Assembly: GCA_041391725.1 (NCBI GenBank)
Contig: JAWKNL010000006.1
Span: 62,001-126,000, forward strand
Reading direction: 5' to 3'
DNA from: JAGQVA01 sp041391725
Lineage (GTDB): Bacteria; Bacteroidota; Bacteroidia; J057
DNA length: 64,000 bases
Below, in pieces: positions 8,024-16,123 of the stretch. A program made the translations under genes and the position numbers. Position 1 is the first letter of the stretch. Each line of letters starts with the position of its first letter. The notes under the pieces were generated by a model. That model was given only the letters and a program-made list of their open reading frames with translations. It did no database searches and had not been told where the DNA came from.

Positions 8024-8698
8024 TTATTCCAATAAATCCGGACGGCGCTCGCGGGTTTTGTCAAGTGCCTGTTTATCACGCCATTCCTCGATTTTCCTGG
8101 CATGCCCTGATAATAAAACCTCCGGCACTTCATGCCCCTCAAAGACGGCAGGACGCGTATATTGTGGCGCATCCAGCAGGTTATCCTGAAAAGAATCAAA
8201 CAAAGCGGAGCTCTCATCTCCCAATACACCGGGCAGCAGCCTGCCGATAGCATCCGTCAATACCAGCGCAGGCAATTCGCCGCCTGAAAGCACATAATCT
8301 CCAATAGATATCTCTCTTGTCACAAACAAATCCCGTGCCCGCTGATCGAGCCCCTTATAATGTCCGGAGATAAATAAAAGATTTTCGGTCAGAGAAAGCT
8401 GATTGGCGATTTTCTGATCCAGGCGCTCTCCGTCCGGGGTCAGGTATATTACCTCATCATAATGCCTTTCTGCCTGCAACGCGCGTATGGCCCGGGCCAT
8501 GGGCTCAACCATAAGCACCATCCCTGCCCCGCCGCCATAAGGATAGTCATCTACCTGCCGGTACTTATTTTCTGCATAATCACGCAGATCGTGCACATGT
8601 ACCTCCAGCAACCCTTTGTCTTGTGCCCGCTTTAATATGCTATGCTCCAGCGGGCTGCTCATCAGTTGTGGCACACACGAAACTATATCAATACGCAT
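8024..8698 (-). CDS. trmD: tRNA (guanine-N1-)-methyltransferase TrmD
   Basis: TrmD uses S-adenosylmethionine to methylate G37 of tRNAs that read codons beginning with C and prevents +1 frameshifting. The protein has 224 residues. The trefoil-knot SAM site is visible in DYPYGGGAGMVLMVEP (residues about 51-66), in ISGHYKGLDQRARD and in EISIGDYVLSGGELPAL. The gene lies directly downstream of the Lrp-type regulator (7-base gap) and upstream of rplS. Confidence 0.96.
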   Translation of the reverse strand: MRIDIVSCVPQLMSSPLEHSILKRAQDKGLLEVHVHDLRDYAENKYRQVDDYPYGGGAGMVLMVEPMARAIRALQAERHYDEVIYLTPDGERLDQKIANQLSLTENLLFISGHYKGLDQRARDLFVTREISIGDYVLSGGELPALVLTDAIGRLLPGVLGDESSALFDSFQDNLLDAPQYTRPAVFEGHEVPEVLLSGHARKIEEWRDKQALDKTRERRPDLLE

Positions 8699-8705
8699 GG
8701 AATCA

Positions 8706-9203
8706 CTAATCCAGGTTTACGGCAAAAGTGTCAGCTGCGTTCATCACCTGAATGGGGCGTTTCAGACTCTCCTCAAGAGAAATAAACGTCTCTGTGCGCT
8801 GAATACCGCTGATCTTCTGCACTTTGTCATTCAGAATATTGCGCAGCTCCCGTGTATTCTTGCTTACAATCTTCAGAAAAATCGAATACCGGCCTGTTGT
8901 ATAATGAATCTCCGTAATCTCAGGTATCGATTCCAGTTGCTTGGCGATATGATTGTACATCGATGCATCCTCCAGAAACATTCCCACAAAGGCACAAATG
9001 TCGAAGCCCAGTTTCCCGGCATCTACTTCGAGATGAGACCCTTTTACAATCCCCAGTGTTACGAGCTTTTTCATCCTTACATGAACCGTACCTCCCGAAA
9101 CGTCCAGTTGTTTGGCAATTTCTGTATAAGGTGTCTGCGCGTCTGTCATCAACATTGACAGAATCTGCAAATCCAGTTTGTCAATTTCTAAATTTGTAGC
9201 CAT
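8706..9203 (-). CDS. Lrp/AsnC-family transcriptional regulator
   Basis: 165-residue regulator. The N-terminal winged helix-turn-helix reads LDLQILSMLMTDAQTPYTEI then AKQLDVSGGTVHVRMKKLV, and the C-terminal half is the RAM (ligand/oligomer) domain with FLKIVSKNTRELRNIL. Members bind amino acids or similar small ligands as octamers or tetramers. The target is unknown; the gene is divergent from the tRNA-like RNA gene, with a 150-base AT-rich gap between, so it could regulate its own promoter or that RNA. Confidence 0.9.
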   Translation of the reverse strand: MATNLEIDKLDLQILSMLMTDAQTPYTEIAKQLDVSGGTVHVRMKKLVTLGIVKGSHLEVDAGKLGFDICAFVGMFLEDASMYNHIAKQLESIPEITEIHYTTGRYSIFLKIVSKNTRELRNILNDKVQKISGIQRTETFISLEESLKRPIQVMNAADTFAVNLD

Positions 9204-9288
9204 ATTTTTTATGCAATTTTTTAATTATTGAAACAAAAATGCATTTTCATTTAAATATTAATAAAGTTTAGATTTTTTTTTAAATTTT

Positions 9289-9319
9289 TTTGAAAATATC
9301 CCAGATTCTATTAACTTTG
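9289..9319 (+). promoter_or_regulatory. Predicted promoter of the tRNA-like RNA
   Basis: TTTG (9289-9292), 19-base spacer, TAACTTTG (9312-9319): both boxes and the spacing match the Bacteroidota housekeeping consensus exactly. Predicted transcription start is near 9326, about 30 bases before the RNA's acceptor stem. Confidence 0.7.
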
Positions 9320-9356
9320 TCTTAATCAATCATCAAAAAAGTTCTTTTCAACTATT

Positions 9357-9468
9357 CTGTAGGGTGATGAAACTGGCAGCCATGCCCTCTGGTCTCGGGG
9401 GTGAGGAGCAGGGGAAAAATCCCATTGGGGCTAACCCCCTCGTGAAGGTTCGAATCCTTCCCCTACAG
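9357..9468 (+). ncRNA. tRNA-like RNA with branched variable region and non-standard anticodon loop
   Basis: About 111 bases. An 8-bp acceptor-like stem pairs CTGTAGGG (9357-9364) with CCCTACAG (9461-9468). T8 and a short D-stem ATG/CAT enclose a Leu-type D-loop with GG (AAACTGGCAGC). The T-arm is perfect: GAAGG, TTCGAAT, CCTTC (9444-9460). The anticodon-like arm is CCCTC/GGGGG around TGGTCTC (9390-9396), so position 33 is G rather than U. The 42-base variable region (9402-9443) closes with GAGG/CCTC and holds two hairpins (GGGA-AAAA-TCCC and GGG-CTAA-CCC). It is flanked by its own promoter and an intrinsic terminator. It could be a divergent Leu-type tRNA or a tRNA mimic; a normal decoding role looks doubtful. 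Confidence 0.7.
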
Positions 9469-9496
9469 CAGTATCTAAAGCTTAACTCAAAAAAAG

Positions 9497-9524
9497 TCCT
9501 TCCTCACCGGGAAGGATTTTTTTT
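9497..9524 (+). terminator. Intrinsic terminator of the tRNA-like RNA
   Basis: Stem TCCTTCC (9497-9503) with GGAAGGA (9510-9516), followed by eight T's. It is preceded by an A7 tract, which extends the helix. It ends the isolated transcription unit that contains the tRNA-like RNA. Confidence 0.88.
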
Positions 9525-9636
9525 ATCCTAAACCAGAACTTCTTTTGTTTCTTTCAACCAACGAATGCCGCATTAACGTCAGATTTCTCGTGGCAATTTA
9601 AAAAAATAATTGTATTTCCGCTATATCTTTATAAAA

Positions 9637-9768
9637 ATGAAAAAAATATGTGTGGAAAATACAATTAAAGGAAATGATAGTATCTGGCTGATTATCAATA
9701 TCCTTCGCAACAACCTATATTACCTTCTGAAAATCGCGATACCTTTTTTCTGGTTATGCGCAGGATGA
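9637..9768 (+). CDS. Possible small hydrophobic protein, 43 residues
   Basis: An ATG-to-TGA frame (MKKICVENTIKGNDSIWLII start; ends PFFWLCAG) in the otherwise empty 325-base stretch between the tRNA-like RNA and the GH3 gene. From residue 15 on it is mostly hydrophobic and could form one membrane helix. A weak -7-like TATCTTTA lies 13 bases upstream. No family is recognised. It may simply be a chance ORF; the rest of the gap shows only the terminator described separately. Confidence 0.25.
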   Translation: MKKICVENTIKGNDSIWLIINILRNNLYYLLKIAIPFFWLCAG

Positions 9769-9794
9769 TATTGTCACTTTCTTAATTTACTTCC

Positions 9795-12758
9795 CTAGAA
9801 CCCGTTATTCTCTGAATACATCGCCGGAAATACGTCTATGGATTCGTAAATAGTGTCCATTATGAGGGTACGCACATTTTCCCTCATCAGCAGGTGGTTG
9901 TTGGGATAGGGAAAGGTCCGGTTGGACAGAAATACATAAATCAAGTCACTCACCGGATCTACCCAGACACAAGTCCCCGTAAACCCTGTATGGCCAAAAG
10001 TTGAAGCAGATGCCTGGTCAGATACCGGAGACGCCGCCCGTGATGAGATTTCGGGTTTGTCCCAGCCCAATCCCTTACGGCTATAATCGAGATGACGCCG
10101 GGTAAAGTATTCTATCGTTCCCTGCCGAAGATATCGCTCACCGCCATATACGCCTTCTGATTTGACCATAAGCATTAGTTTACCCAGGTCGTATATATTG
10201 GAAAATAGGCCGGCATGGCCCGCGACGCCCCCCATTATTGCTGAAGCCGGATCGTGCACAAATCCTTTGACAATGGTGTTCCGCCAGGTAGTGTCTGCTT
10301 CTGTCGGCGGGCAAAATGCGCCAAATCCTTTTTGACCTGGATTAAACATAGTACGGCTCATGCCCATTGGCCGGAATAAATATTCATCTGCATATTCATC
10401 CAGACTGGTTCCGGCAACAGATTCTACCACTTTTCCCAATAGCACCATACCAATGTCGCTATACCTGACCCTGCTGGTATTGCGCACCTCCACGGATTTT
10501 ATTTTTTCCCATACAAATCGCTCAAGCGTATCTGTTGCAAACAGCAAAGGTGCTATCTGAACTTCTGCCACACGGGAGGGTGAGTAGGCATAATAGACCG
10601 GATTTAAAAGATGTCTTCCGGGTTCTTTATAGGTCTGGGTGTAAAACGGAATCCACGAAGGCAGACCTGCATTGTGCTGAAGCAGCCTTCTTACCGTAAG
10701 CCCTGCTTTATTGGTACCTTTGAGATCGGGAAGATAACGGCTGATCGGGGCATCGAGGTCCAGTCGCCCCTGCTCTACCAGATGCATGGTACACAGCGTT
10801 GTCGCGGCCACTTTGGTGACCGAAGCCAGGTCATACATCGTTTCCCATGTATCTACGGGGTAACCCTGTCGGGTATAATCCATTTTACCGAAAGCATTTT
10901 CATAGACAATCCGGTTGCCTTTCATCACGAGAATCGCACATCCGGGGAATGCCTGCCGCTGCACATAGTGCCGCGCAATGGAATCTATTCTGGCCAGGGT
11001 GCGGCTGTCCATTTTTTCGGCTTCCGGCATAGCAAACCCAAAACGTATCGGCGCTTCTACCACGACCCCCATTCCCTGTTGAAACTGCGCAGAAGCAGTA
11101 ACAGGCAGCCTGCCATCCACTTTGCTTCCGCCAAATATCGCCATGGCTACTGCGCGCTGCGCGGCGCCAACTGCTTCATACCCCACTACTACGGCGTCTT
11201 CTGATCCGAAAAACCTGAGTGCATAGGGGTTGCCAAACAACGCAAGAATGGTATCGGGAATTTTTGCCGCTATTTCTCCGGAAAGTTCCTTCGCAGCAGT
11301 CGAAACACCAAAATTATCGGTCGCCTGGTTGTTCATTCCCATTACCGAAATAATTACGGTATTGTATCCACCCAACTGGCTCAGAAGGCGGTTTTTGTCC
11401 TCGGCAGAAAAATTTCTGTTGAGATAAAAAAACTTCACTTCTCCGTATTTCTTTACAGTCTGTTCGAAAGTCGTTCCACTTCCTGCTCCGATTTGCACAC
11501 AGGCGATTTTCCGCTGATCGAGATTCCTCAGGGGGACAAGGTCTTCCTGATTTTTCGCCAGGGTAACCGCAGCTTCATACAGTTTGATCCGCAGCAGGTC
11601 TGATTCTACGGAATTGACTGCTTCCAGTGCTTTTTTTTCGTCCAAAGACTTCCATTCGGCCAACCCCACGCGATATTTGGCTATCAGAATACGCCTGACC
11701 CGGCTTTCAAGATCAGTTTGGGAAACCCGGCCATTTTCAATTGCCTCTTTTATCAGCGCTGCTGACCGGGGGATATCCGAGGGAAAAAGCAGAATATCAT
11801 TTCCTGCTTCAAAAGCGTGAAGGGATACTTCTCCGGGGCTGTAATACTTTGCGACTCCGTGCATATTTAATGCATCTGTAAAAATGAGCCCTTTAAAGCC
11901 CATACTATCTCTCAGTAAGCCCTGCACTACTTTGGGTGAGAGTGTTGTCGCGAGATTCGGGGTAGGATCGAGCGCTGGTACGTACAGGTGTGCGACCATA
12001 ACGGCCCCTACCCCACCCTCTACGAGGCGGTTGAAGGGATATAACTCCAGTGTATCCAGGCGCGCAAGATTGTGAGGGATAAGGGGAAGGTCAAAATGAG
12101 AATCCGCATCGGTATCGCCATGTCCGGGAAAATGTTTGGCACAGGCAATCACGCCGTGATCCTGCATTCCGGAAGTAATCATTAAACCTTTCCGGGCTAC
12201 ATTATACTTATTTTCTCCAAATGAGCGGTAGTTGATTACCGGGTTATCTGCATTGTTGTTGACATCCACATCAGGTGCAAAATTGACGGTTACCCCGACC
12301 GACCGCAACTCGTACGCCATACGGGTGCCCATGTGATAGAGCAGCGAATCATCGCGTATGGCCCCCAGCGTCATATTTTTGGGATAGTTTGATACACCTT
12401 TCAGGCGCATACCCAGCCCCCATTCTGCATCCTGTGCGATAAGCAGAGGCACAGATGAGCGTTTTTGATAGCGGTTTACCAGACGTGACTGGCTTTCGGG
12501 ATCTCCCTGCATAAAGATTAGTCCGCCCAGATGCTGGCCTGAGATCATTTTTTCCATTGCCTGGTAGTGCGCTTCGTCTTTATTGGAGAAGGTGGCGATC
12601 ATAAAAAGCTGGCCAATTTTTTCCTCCAGTGTCATTTTGCGCATGAGACTGTCAGCCCACATTTCCGCTTTTGCCTCGTCCTTATTCTGAGAATAAAGGA
12701 ATGAAGGGGAAAAAATCAGGGAAAAAACAAACACAATAAAACCGTGCAAACATTTCAT
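9795..12758 (-). CDS. Glycoside hydrolase family 3 (NagZ-like) fused to a class C beta-lactamase-type serine hydrolase
   Basis: Predicted exported enzyme of 987 residues. The start at 12758 is chosen because it gives a signal peptide (MKCLHGFIVFVFSLIFSPSF). Residues about 30-380 are a GH3 domain of the beta-N-acetylhexosaminidase type, with the KHFPGHGDTDADSH motif at 208-221 and the nucleophile Asp295 in IFTDALNMHG. A GH3 C-terminal domain follows, then from about residue 610 a beta-lactamase/esterase domain with SVTK (Ser646-Lys649), a YSD motif and HTG near the end. The fusion is known in Bacteroidota; peptidoglycan or amino-sugar turnover in the periplasm is likely, but the serine hydrolase substrate is unknown. 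An in-frame upstream extension overlaps the region before the DUF2071 gene and is unlikely to be translated. Confidence 0.9.
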   Translation of the reverse strand: MKCLHGFIVFVFSLIFSPSFLYSQNKDEAKAEMWADSLMRKMTLEEKIGQLFMIATFSNKDEAHYQAMEKMISGQHLGGLIFMQGDPESQSRLVNRYQKRSSVPLLIAQDAEWGLGMRLKGVSNYPKNMTLGAIRDDSLLYHMGTRMAYELRSVGVTVNFAPDVDVNNNADNPVINYRSFGENKYNVARKGLMITSGMQDHGVIACAKHFPGHGDTDADSHFDLPLIPHNLARLDTLELYPFNRLVEGGVGAVMVAHLYVPALDPTPNLATTLSPKVVQGLLRDSMGFKGLIFTDALNMHGVAKYYSPGEVSLHAFEAGNDILLFPSDIPRSAALIKEAIENGRVSQTDLESRVRRILIAKYRVGLAEWKSLDEKKALEAVNSVESDLLRIKLYEAAVTLAKNQEDLVPLRNLDQRKIACVQIGAGSGTTFEQTVKKYGEVKFFYLNRNFSAEDKNRLLSQLGGYNTVIISVMGMNNQATDNFGVSTAAKELSGEIAAKIPDTILALFGNPYALRFFGSEDAVVVGYEAVGAAQRAVAMAIFGGSKVDGRLPVTASAQFQQGMGVVVEAPIRFGFAMPEAEKMDSRTLARIDSIARHYVQRQAFPGCAILVMKGNRIVYENAFGKMDYTRQGYPVDTWETMYDLASVTKVAATTLCTMHLVEQGRLDLDAPISRYLPDLKGTNKAGLTVRRLLQHNAGLPSWIPFYTQTYKEPGRHLLNPVYYAYSPSRVAEVQIAPLLFATDTLERFVWEKIKSVEVRNTSRVRYSDIGMVLLGKVVESVAGTSLDEYADEYLFRPMGMSRTMFNPGQKGFGAFCPPTEADTTWRNTIVKGFVHDPASAIMGGVAGHAGLFSNIYDLGKLMLMVKSEGVYGGERYLRQGTIEYFTRRHLDYSRKGLGWDKPEISSRAASPVSDQASASTFGHTGFTGTCVWVDPVSDLIYVFLSNRTFPYPNNHLLMRENVRTLIMDTIYESIDVFPAMYSENNGF

Positions 12759-12850
12759 ATGATCGCTTTCTTGAAGATGATACAGAAGTCCTTTGTCAGG
12801 AATACCCCGTTTACAACGAAAATAGAAGAATTTGCCCAAAAAGAAAAACC

Positions 12851-13555
12851 TCATTTCACCGGTAACGGCTCGGGAGGAAATACTTCTATTGCGGATCCGA
12901 CTGCAAGCAGCGCACAATGGGGAACCGTCTCGGCCAAAAAGGCCCATTCCTTGCCATATACCACCCCAAAATCCACATCAAGCTGATAATCTTCGAGGTT
13001 AAAAATCTCCCATTCAGGGTGTTTTACCTCATATTGAAGCGGTTTTCCGGCTCTGGTTATGCCAACGCCCAGATCGTGTTCCTTAAAATAATATTCCACA
13101 CTATCTGATGGCGGAAGGCTGCGATGATCAGAAAATCTGGCGATAATATTGTGTTCTTTGCCTCCGCAGGAAAAAGTATGGGTAAGTGTGTGAGTGCCAT
13201 TGTCTGACTGAATAGAAGAAACCATCGGCACGGCCTCGTAGGGCTCATTGTAGAGCCTTCGCGCAACCAGCGCGATACAATACCGGGGAACCAGTTCTTT
13301 CCAGAACATCACCCCGCGTCTGCCATTGTGTTTGATATAGTATCTCAGGTTGATTTCGGGAAAATTGACGTGAAAAGGAATTTTCAGGCCTTTTACTTTT
13401 GTATTTAGAAAATCAAAAGCTACCACACTGGCAAATGCATGCCCGTTTTGAACATCAAGCTCGACCCCGGGAGGAACGTGGGGCAAAAGCACTTCCGGGG
13501 GAACGGGAAATGTCACGTTCAGCAGATGAGACCAGGTAGCTGTCAGAAAGGGCAT
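12851..13555 (-). CDS. DUF2071 family protein
   Basis: 234 residues, soluble, matching the DUF2071 (YqjF-like) family by its opening (TATWSHLLNVTFPVPPEVLL) and the central block FPEINLRYYIKHNGRRGVMF. Function is not established for the family; the fold is related to acetoacetate decarboxylase. It begins 6 bases after the UbiA stop, so the two are probably co-transcribed. Confidence 0.75.
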   Translation of the reverse strand: MPFLTATWSHLLNVTFPVPPEVLLPHVPPGVELDVQNGHAFASVVAFDFLNTKVKGLKIPFHVNFPEINLRYYIKHNGRRGVMFWKELVPRYCIALVARRLYNEPYEAVPMVSSIQSDNGTHTLTHTFSCGGKEHNIIARFSDHRSLPPSDSVEYYFKEHDLGVGITRAGKPLQYEVKHPEWEIFNLEDYQLDVDFGVVYGKEWAFLAETVPHCALLAVGSAIEVFPPEPLPVK

Positions 13556-13561
13556 AAGATG

Positions 13562-14431
13562 TCAGTTTAGGAGGAGTTCGCCGATAGCAAAACAGGCAAA
13601 TACGACAGAGGCGATTCCATTGGTGGTAAAAAATGCCAGGTTAACTTTTGATAAATCGTCGGGCTTTACCAGAAGATGCTGATACACGAGGAGGAAAAGG
13701 AAAACCGCTGATCCGATCCAGAATATCCATCCGCCACCGATGGCTACCCCAAACAATACGATCATGGAAGCAGAGAGAAAATGTAGAATCGTAGAGACCA
13801 GCAATGCACGCTTTTTACCCAGAAAGGCAGGGATGCTGTTGAGGGAATGGCTGCGGTCAAACTCTTCATCCTGGAGCGCGTAAATAATATCAAACCCGCT
13901 TACCCAGGTCAGTACGGCTACACCGAGAATGATAGGTTCCCACTGAAAAACTCCGGTTACGGCAATAAACGCCCCTACAGGAGCAAGCGCAAGCCCAAGT
14001 CCGAGCACGAGATGGCAGAGTGCGGTAAATCTTTTGGTAAAGGAATACCCCAGAACCACCAGTAGTGCCACCGGGGAAAGGAAAAAACAGAGAAGGTTGA
14101 TAAACCACGTGGTAGCGATGAAAAGCAGCGAACTGATTACCACAAAAGTCAGGGCACGTGAAGGAGAAATGGCGCCAGAGGGAATTTCGCGCATACGCGT
14201 ACGATCATTGGCGGCATCAATGTCGCGGTCAATATACCGGTTGAACGCCATCGCCGCACTGCGGGCAAATACCATGCAAAGTACAACAAGAATCAGCGAC
14301 ACCCACCAGGGCTTGTCTGTCTGTTCGCCCTGAAGGCTCAGCACCCGGAAGCCCAGAAAAAGCCCCAGTAATGCAAACGGCAGGGCGAATATGGTATGGG
14401 CAAACTTTACAAGAGAAAAATATTTCTGCAT
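13562..14431 (-). CDS. UbiA-family polyprenyltransferase (4-hydroxybenzoate / MqnP type)
   Basis: Integral membrane prenyltransferase of 289 residues; the start at 14431 (MQKYFSLVKFAHTIFALPFA) is preferred over an upstream in-frame codon because it matches the family N-terminus. The first Asp-rich motif is NRYIDRDIDAANDRTRMREI, the signature that binds Mg-prenyl diphosphate; a second is in DEEFDRSHSLNSIP. About eight hydrophobic segments are visible. The sequence style resembles MqnP of the futalosine menaquinone route, but no other mqn gene is in the window, so the substrate is inferred. Confidence 0.85.
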   Translation of the reverse strand: MQKYFSLVKFAHTIFALPFALLGLFLGFRVLSLQGEQTDKPWWVSLILVVLCMVFARSAAMAFNRYIDRDIDAANDRTRMREIPSGAISPSRALTFVVISSLLFIATTWFINLLCFFLSPVALLVVLGYSFTKRFTALCHLVLGLGLALAPVGAFIAVTGVFQWEPIILGVAVLTWVSGFDIIYALQDEEFDRSHSLNSIPAFLGKKRALLVSTILHFLSASMIVLFGVAIGGGWIFWIGSAVFLFLLVYQHLLVKPDDLSKVNLAFFTTNGIASVVFACFAIGELLLN

Positions 14432-14509
14432 ATCCGTTAATACTATTGCGAAATTTACATTTGTACAGCACAATATCAAACTATTCGCCTGTTTATTGGT
14501 TTAGAGTCC

Positions 14510-14842
14510 ATGAGAAAGAATGTGTGGTATATTGTGGTGTGCAACAGCGTCAATCCTAAACTTAAAGGGATGGGATGCTGTTCGGAACGAGGATCAGCCG
14601 AGTTGTTACAAGCATTTCAGGATTTTGTGGTCAATGAGAAGCAGGATGCACATTTTGTGATCAGACCTACGCCCTGTCTGAGCAACTGTGGAAATGGTAT
14701 TTCTGTGCGAATGCTCGACGACATGATCCTCTACGGAAAGGTTACACCAGCGGATGTACCCGAAATTGTCACCCGCCACTGCTATAAAGGCGAGATTGTC
14801 AGAAGACTTCACATAGACGGAGGAAAATCGTTGGTTGACTGA
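14510..14842 (+). CDS. Thioredoxin-fold [2Fe-2S] ferredoxin-like protein
   Basis: 110 residues. The pattern of four cluster ligands is visible as CNSVNPKLKGMGCC near the N-terminus and PCLSNCGNG near residues 57-65, as in the thioredoxin-like [2Fe-2S] family (also the NuoE C-terminal fold). It probably carries electrons or is a metal-linked accessory protein. It is divergent from ubiA and precedes the aminotransferase by 62 bases, with a -7-like TATATTTG just upstream of that gene. Confidence 0.8.
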   Translation: MRKNVWYIVVCNSVNPKLKGMGCCSERGSAELLQAFQDFVVNEKQDAHFVIRPTPCLSNCGNGISVRMLDDMILYGKVTPADVPEIVTRHCYKGEIVRRLHIDGGKSLVD

Positions 14843-14904
14843 ATTGCCGTTTTATCCCGAAACCCTTTTATATTTGCACTTTCGTCAACATTTATCCTAT
14901 TCCC

Positions 14905-16119
14905 ATGCCCCTGTTATCCGAAAGAGCAAAAATTATCCCCGCATCTCCGATACGGAAGCTTGTACCCTTTGCCGAAAGTGCCAAAAAACGCGGCACACAT
15001 GTGTATTACCTCAATATCGGCCAGCCTGATATCGAGACACCTCCGGCGTATTTTGAAGCCATAACCAAAGCTGACATCAAGGTACTGGCATATTCTCATT
15101 CGGCGGGAAATGAATCGCTCCGGCGGAAAATCATGGATTACTACCAAAGGCTGGGGCATAATGTTGACCTCAATCAGGTAATCGTTACCACTGGTGCTTC
15201 AGAAGCGTTGAGTTTCGTATTTGCCAGTTGCATGAACCCGGGTGATGAAATCATTGTACCCGAACCTTTTTACGCCAACTACAACAGCTTTTCCATATTC
15301 TCCAATATCAACGTGGTACCTATTACCACCAAAATTGAAGACGGATTTGCGCTTCCTCCCATCGAAGCATTTGAGGCACTTATTACTCCCCGCACCAAAG
15401 CCATTCTGATCTGCAACCCGGGCAATCCTACCGGTATTTTGTACCCGCAGGAATCTTTGGAAAAACTCCGCGATATTGTGCTCAGGCACGACCTCTACCT
15501 CATCGCCGATGAGGTTTACCGCGAATTTGCCTATGACGGTCTGACTCACCATTCGGTGCTGGGGCTTGAAGGTGCAGAGGAAAATGTGATTGTAACAGAT
15601 TCTATTTCCAAGCGGTTTTCGGCCTGCGGGGCCCGCATTGGCTGCGTGATATCACGCAACAACGGGATCATGGACGCCGTGCTCCGCCTCGCCCAGGCGC
15701 GCCTTTCGCCTCCTACCTTTGGCCAGATCGGTGCCGAAGCGGTTTACGACCTGCCGCAAAGTTTTTATGATACCATCACCGCCGAATACGCAGGCCGCCG
15801 CGACCTGTTATTGTCCCGGCTGAGTCAGATGGAAGGGGTAATCTGCCCCAAAGTGACCGGAGCCTTTTACGCAATGGTAAAACTGCCGGTTGACGATTCG
15901 GAGAAATTCTGCCAGTGGATGCTCGAATCATTCAGCCACAATGGCGCTTCAGTCATGATGGCTCCGGGAGCGGGATTTTATGCGACAAAAGGATTGGGGA
16001 AAGATGAAGTCCGGATTGCCTATGTCCTGAATCAGGCCGATCTGGGTGCCGCCATGGACTGCCTTGAAGCAGGTCTTAAAGTTTACCCCGGAAGAAAGGT
16101 AGCAGCCGAGCGGGTCTGA
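14905..16119 (+). CDS. Class I/II pyridoxal-phosphate aminotransferase (aspartate aminotransferase family)
   Basis: 404 residues, fold type I. The PLP Schiff-base lysine is Lys236 in SISKRFSACGARIG; NPGNPTG and the YLIADEVYREFAYDG stretch that holds the cofactor Asp and Tyr are present. This subfamily is usually called aspartate aminotransferase, though related proteins act on other amino acids. It runs 4 bases before hemW, so they are probably co-transcribed. Confidence 0.9.
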   Translation: MPLLSERAKIIPASPIRKLVPFAESAKKRGTHVYYLNIGQPDIETPPAYFEAITKADIKVLAYSHSAGNESLRRKIMDYYQRLGHNVDLNQVIVTTGASEALSFVFASCMNPGDEIIVPEPFYANYNSFSIFSNINVVPITTKIEDGFALPPIEAFEALITPRTKAILICNPGNPTGILYPQESLEKLRDIVLRHDLYLIADEVYREFAYDGLTHHSVLGLEGAEENVIVTDSISKRFSACGARIGCVISRNNGIMDAVLRLAQARLSPPTFGQIGAEAVYDLPQSFYDTITAEYAGRRDLLLSRLSQMEGVICPKVTGAFYAMVKLPVDDSEKFCQWMLESFSHNGASVMMAPGAGFYATKGLGKDEVRIAYVLNQADLGAAMDCLEAGLKVYPGRKVAAERV

Positions 16120-16123
16120 CCTT

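Noticed and set aside
9390..9396. Reading the tRNA-like RNA as a normal tRNA-Asp (GTC) or as tRNA-Sec
   Set aside because: The loop TGGTCTC has no U at position 33, the class II variable region and Leu-type D-loop do not fit tRNA-Asp, and no TCA anticodon or 6-bp D-stem exists for tRNA-Sec.
9357..9468. tmRNA (ssrA)
   Set aside because: The T-arm and acceptor are similar in kind but the RNA is only about 111 bases and has no tag-peptide frame or pseudoknots.
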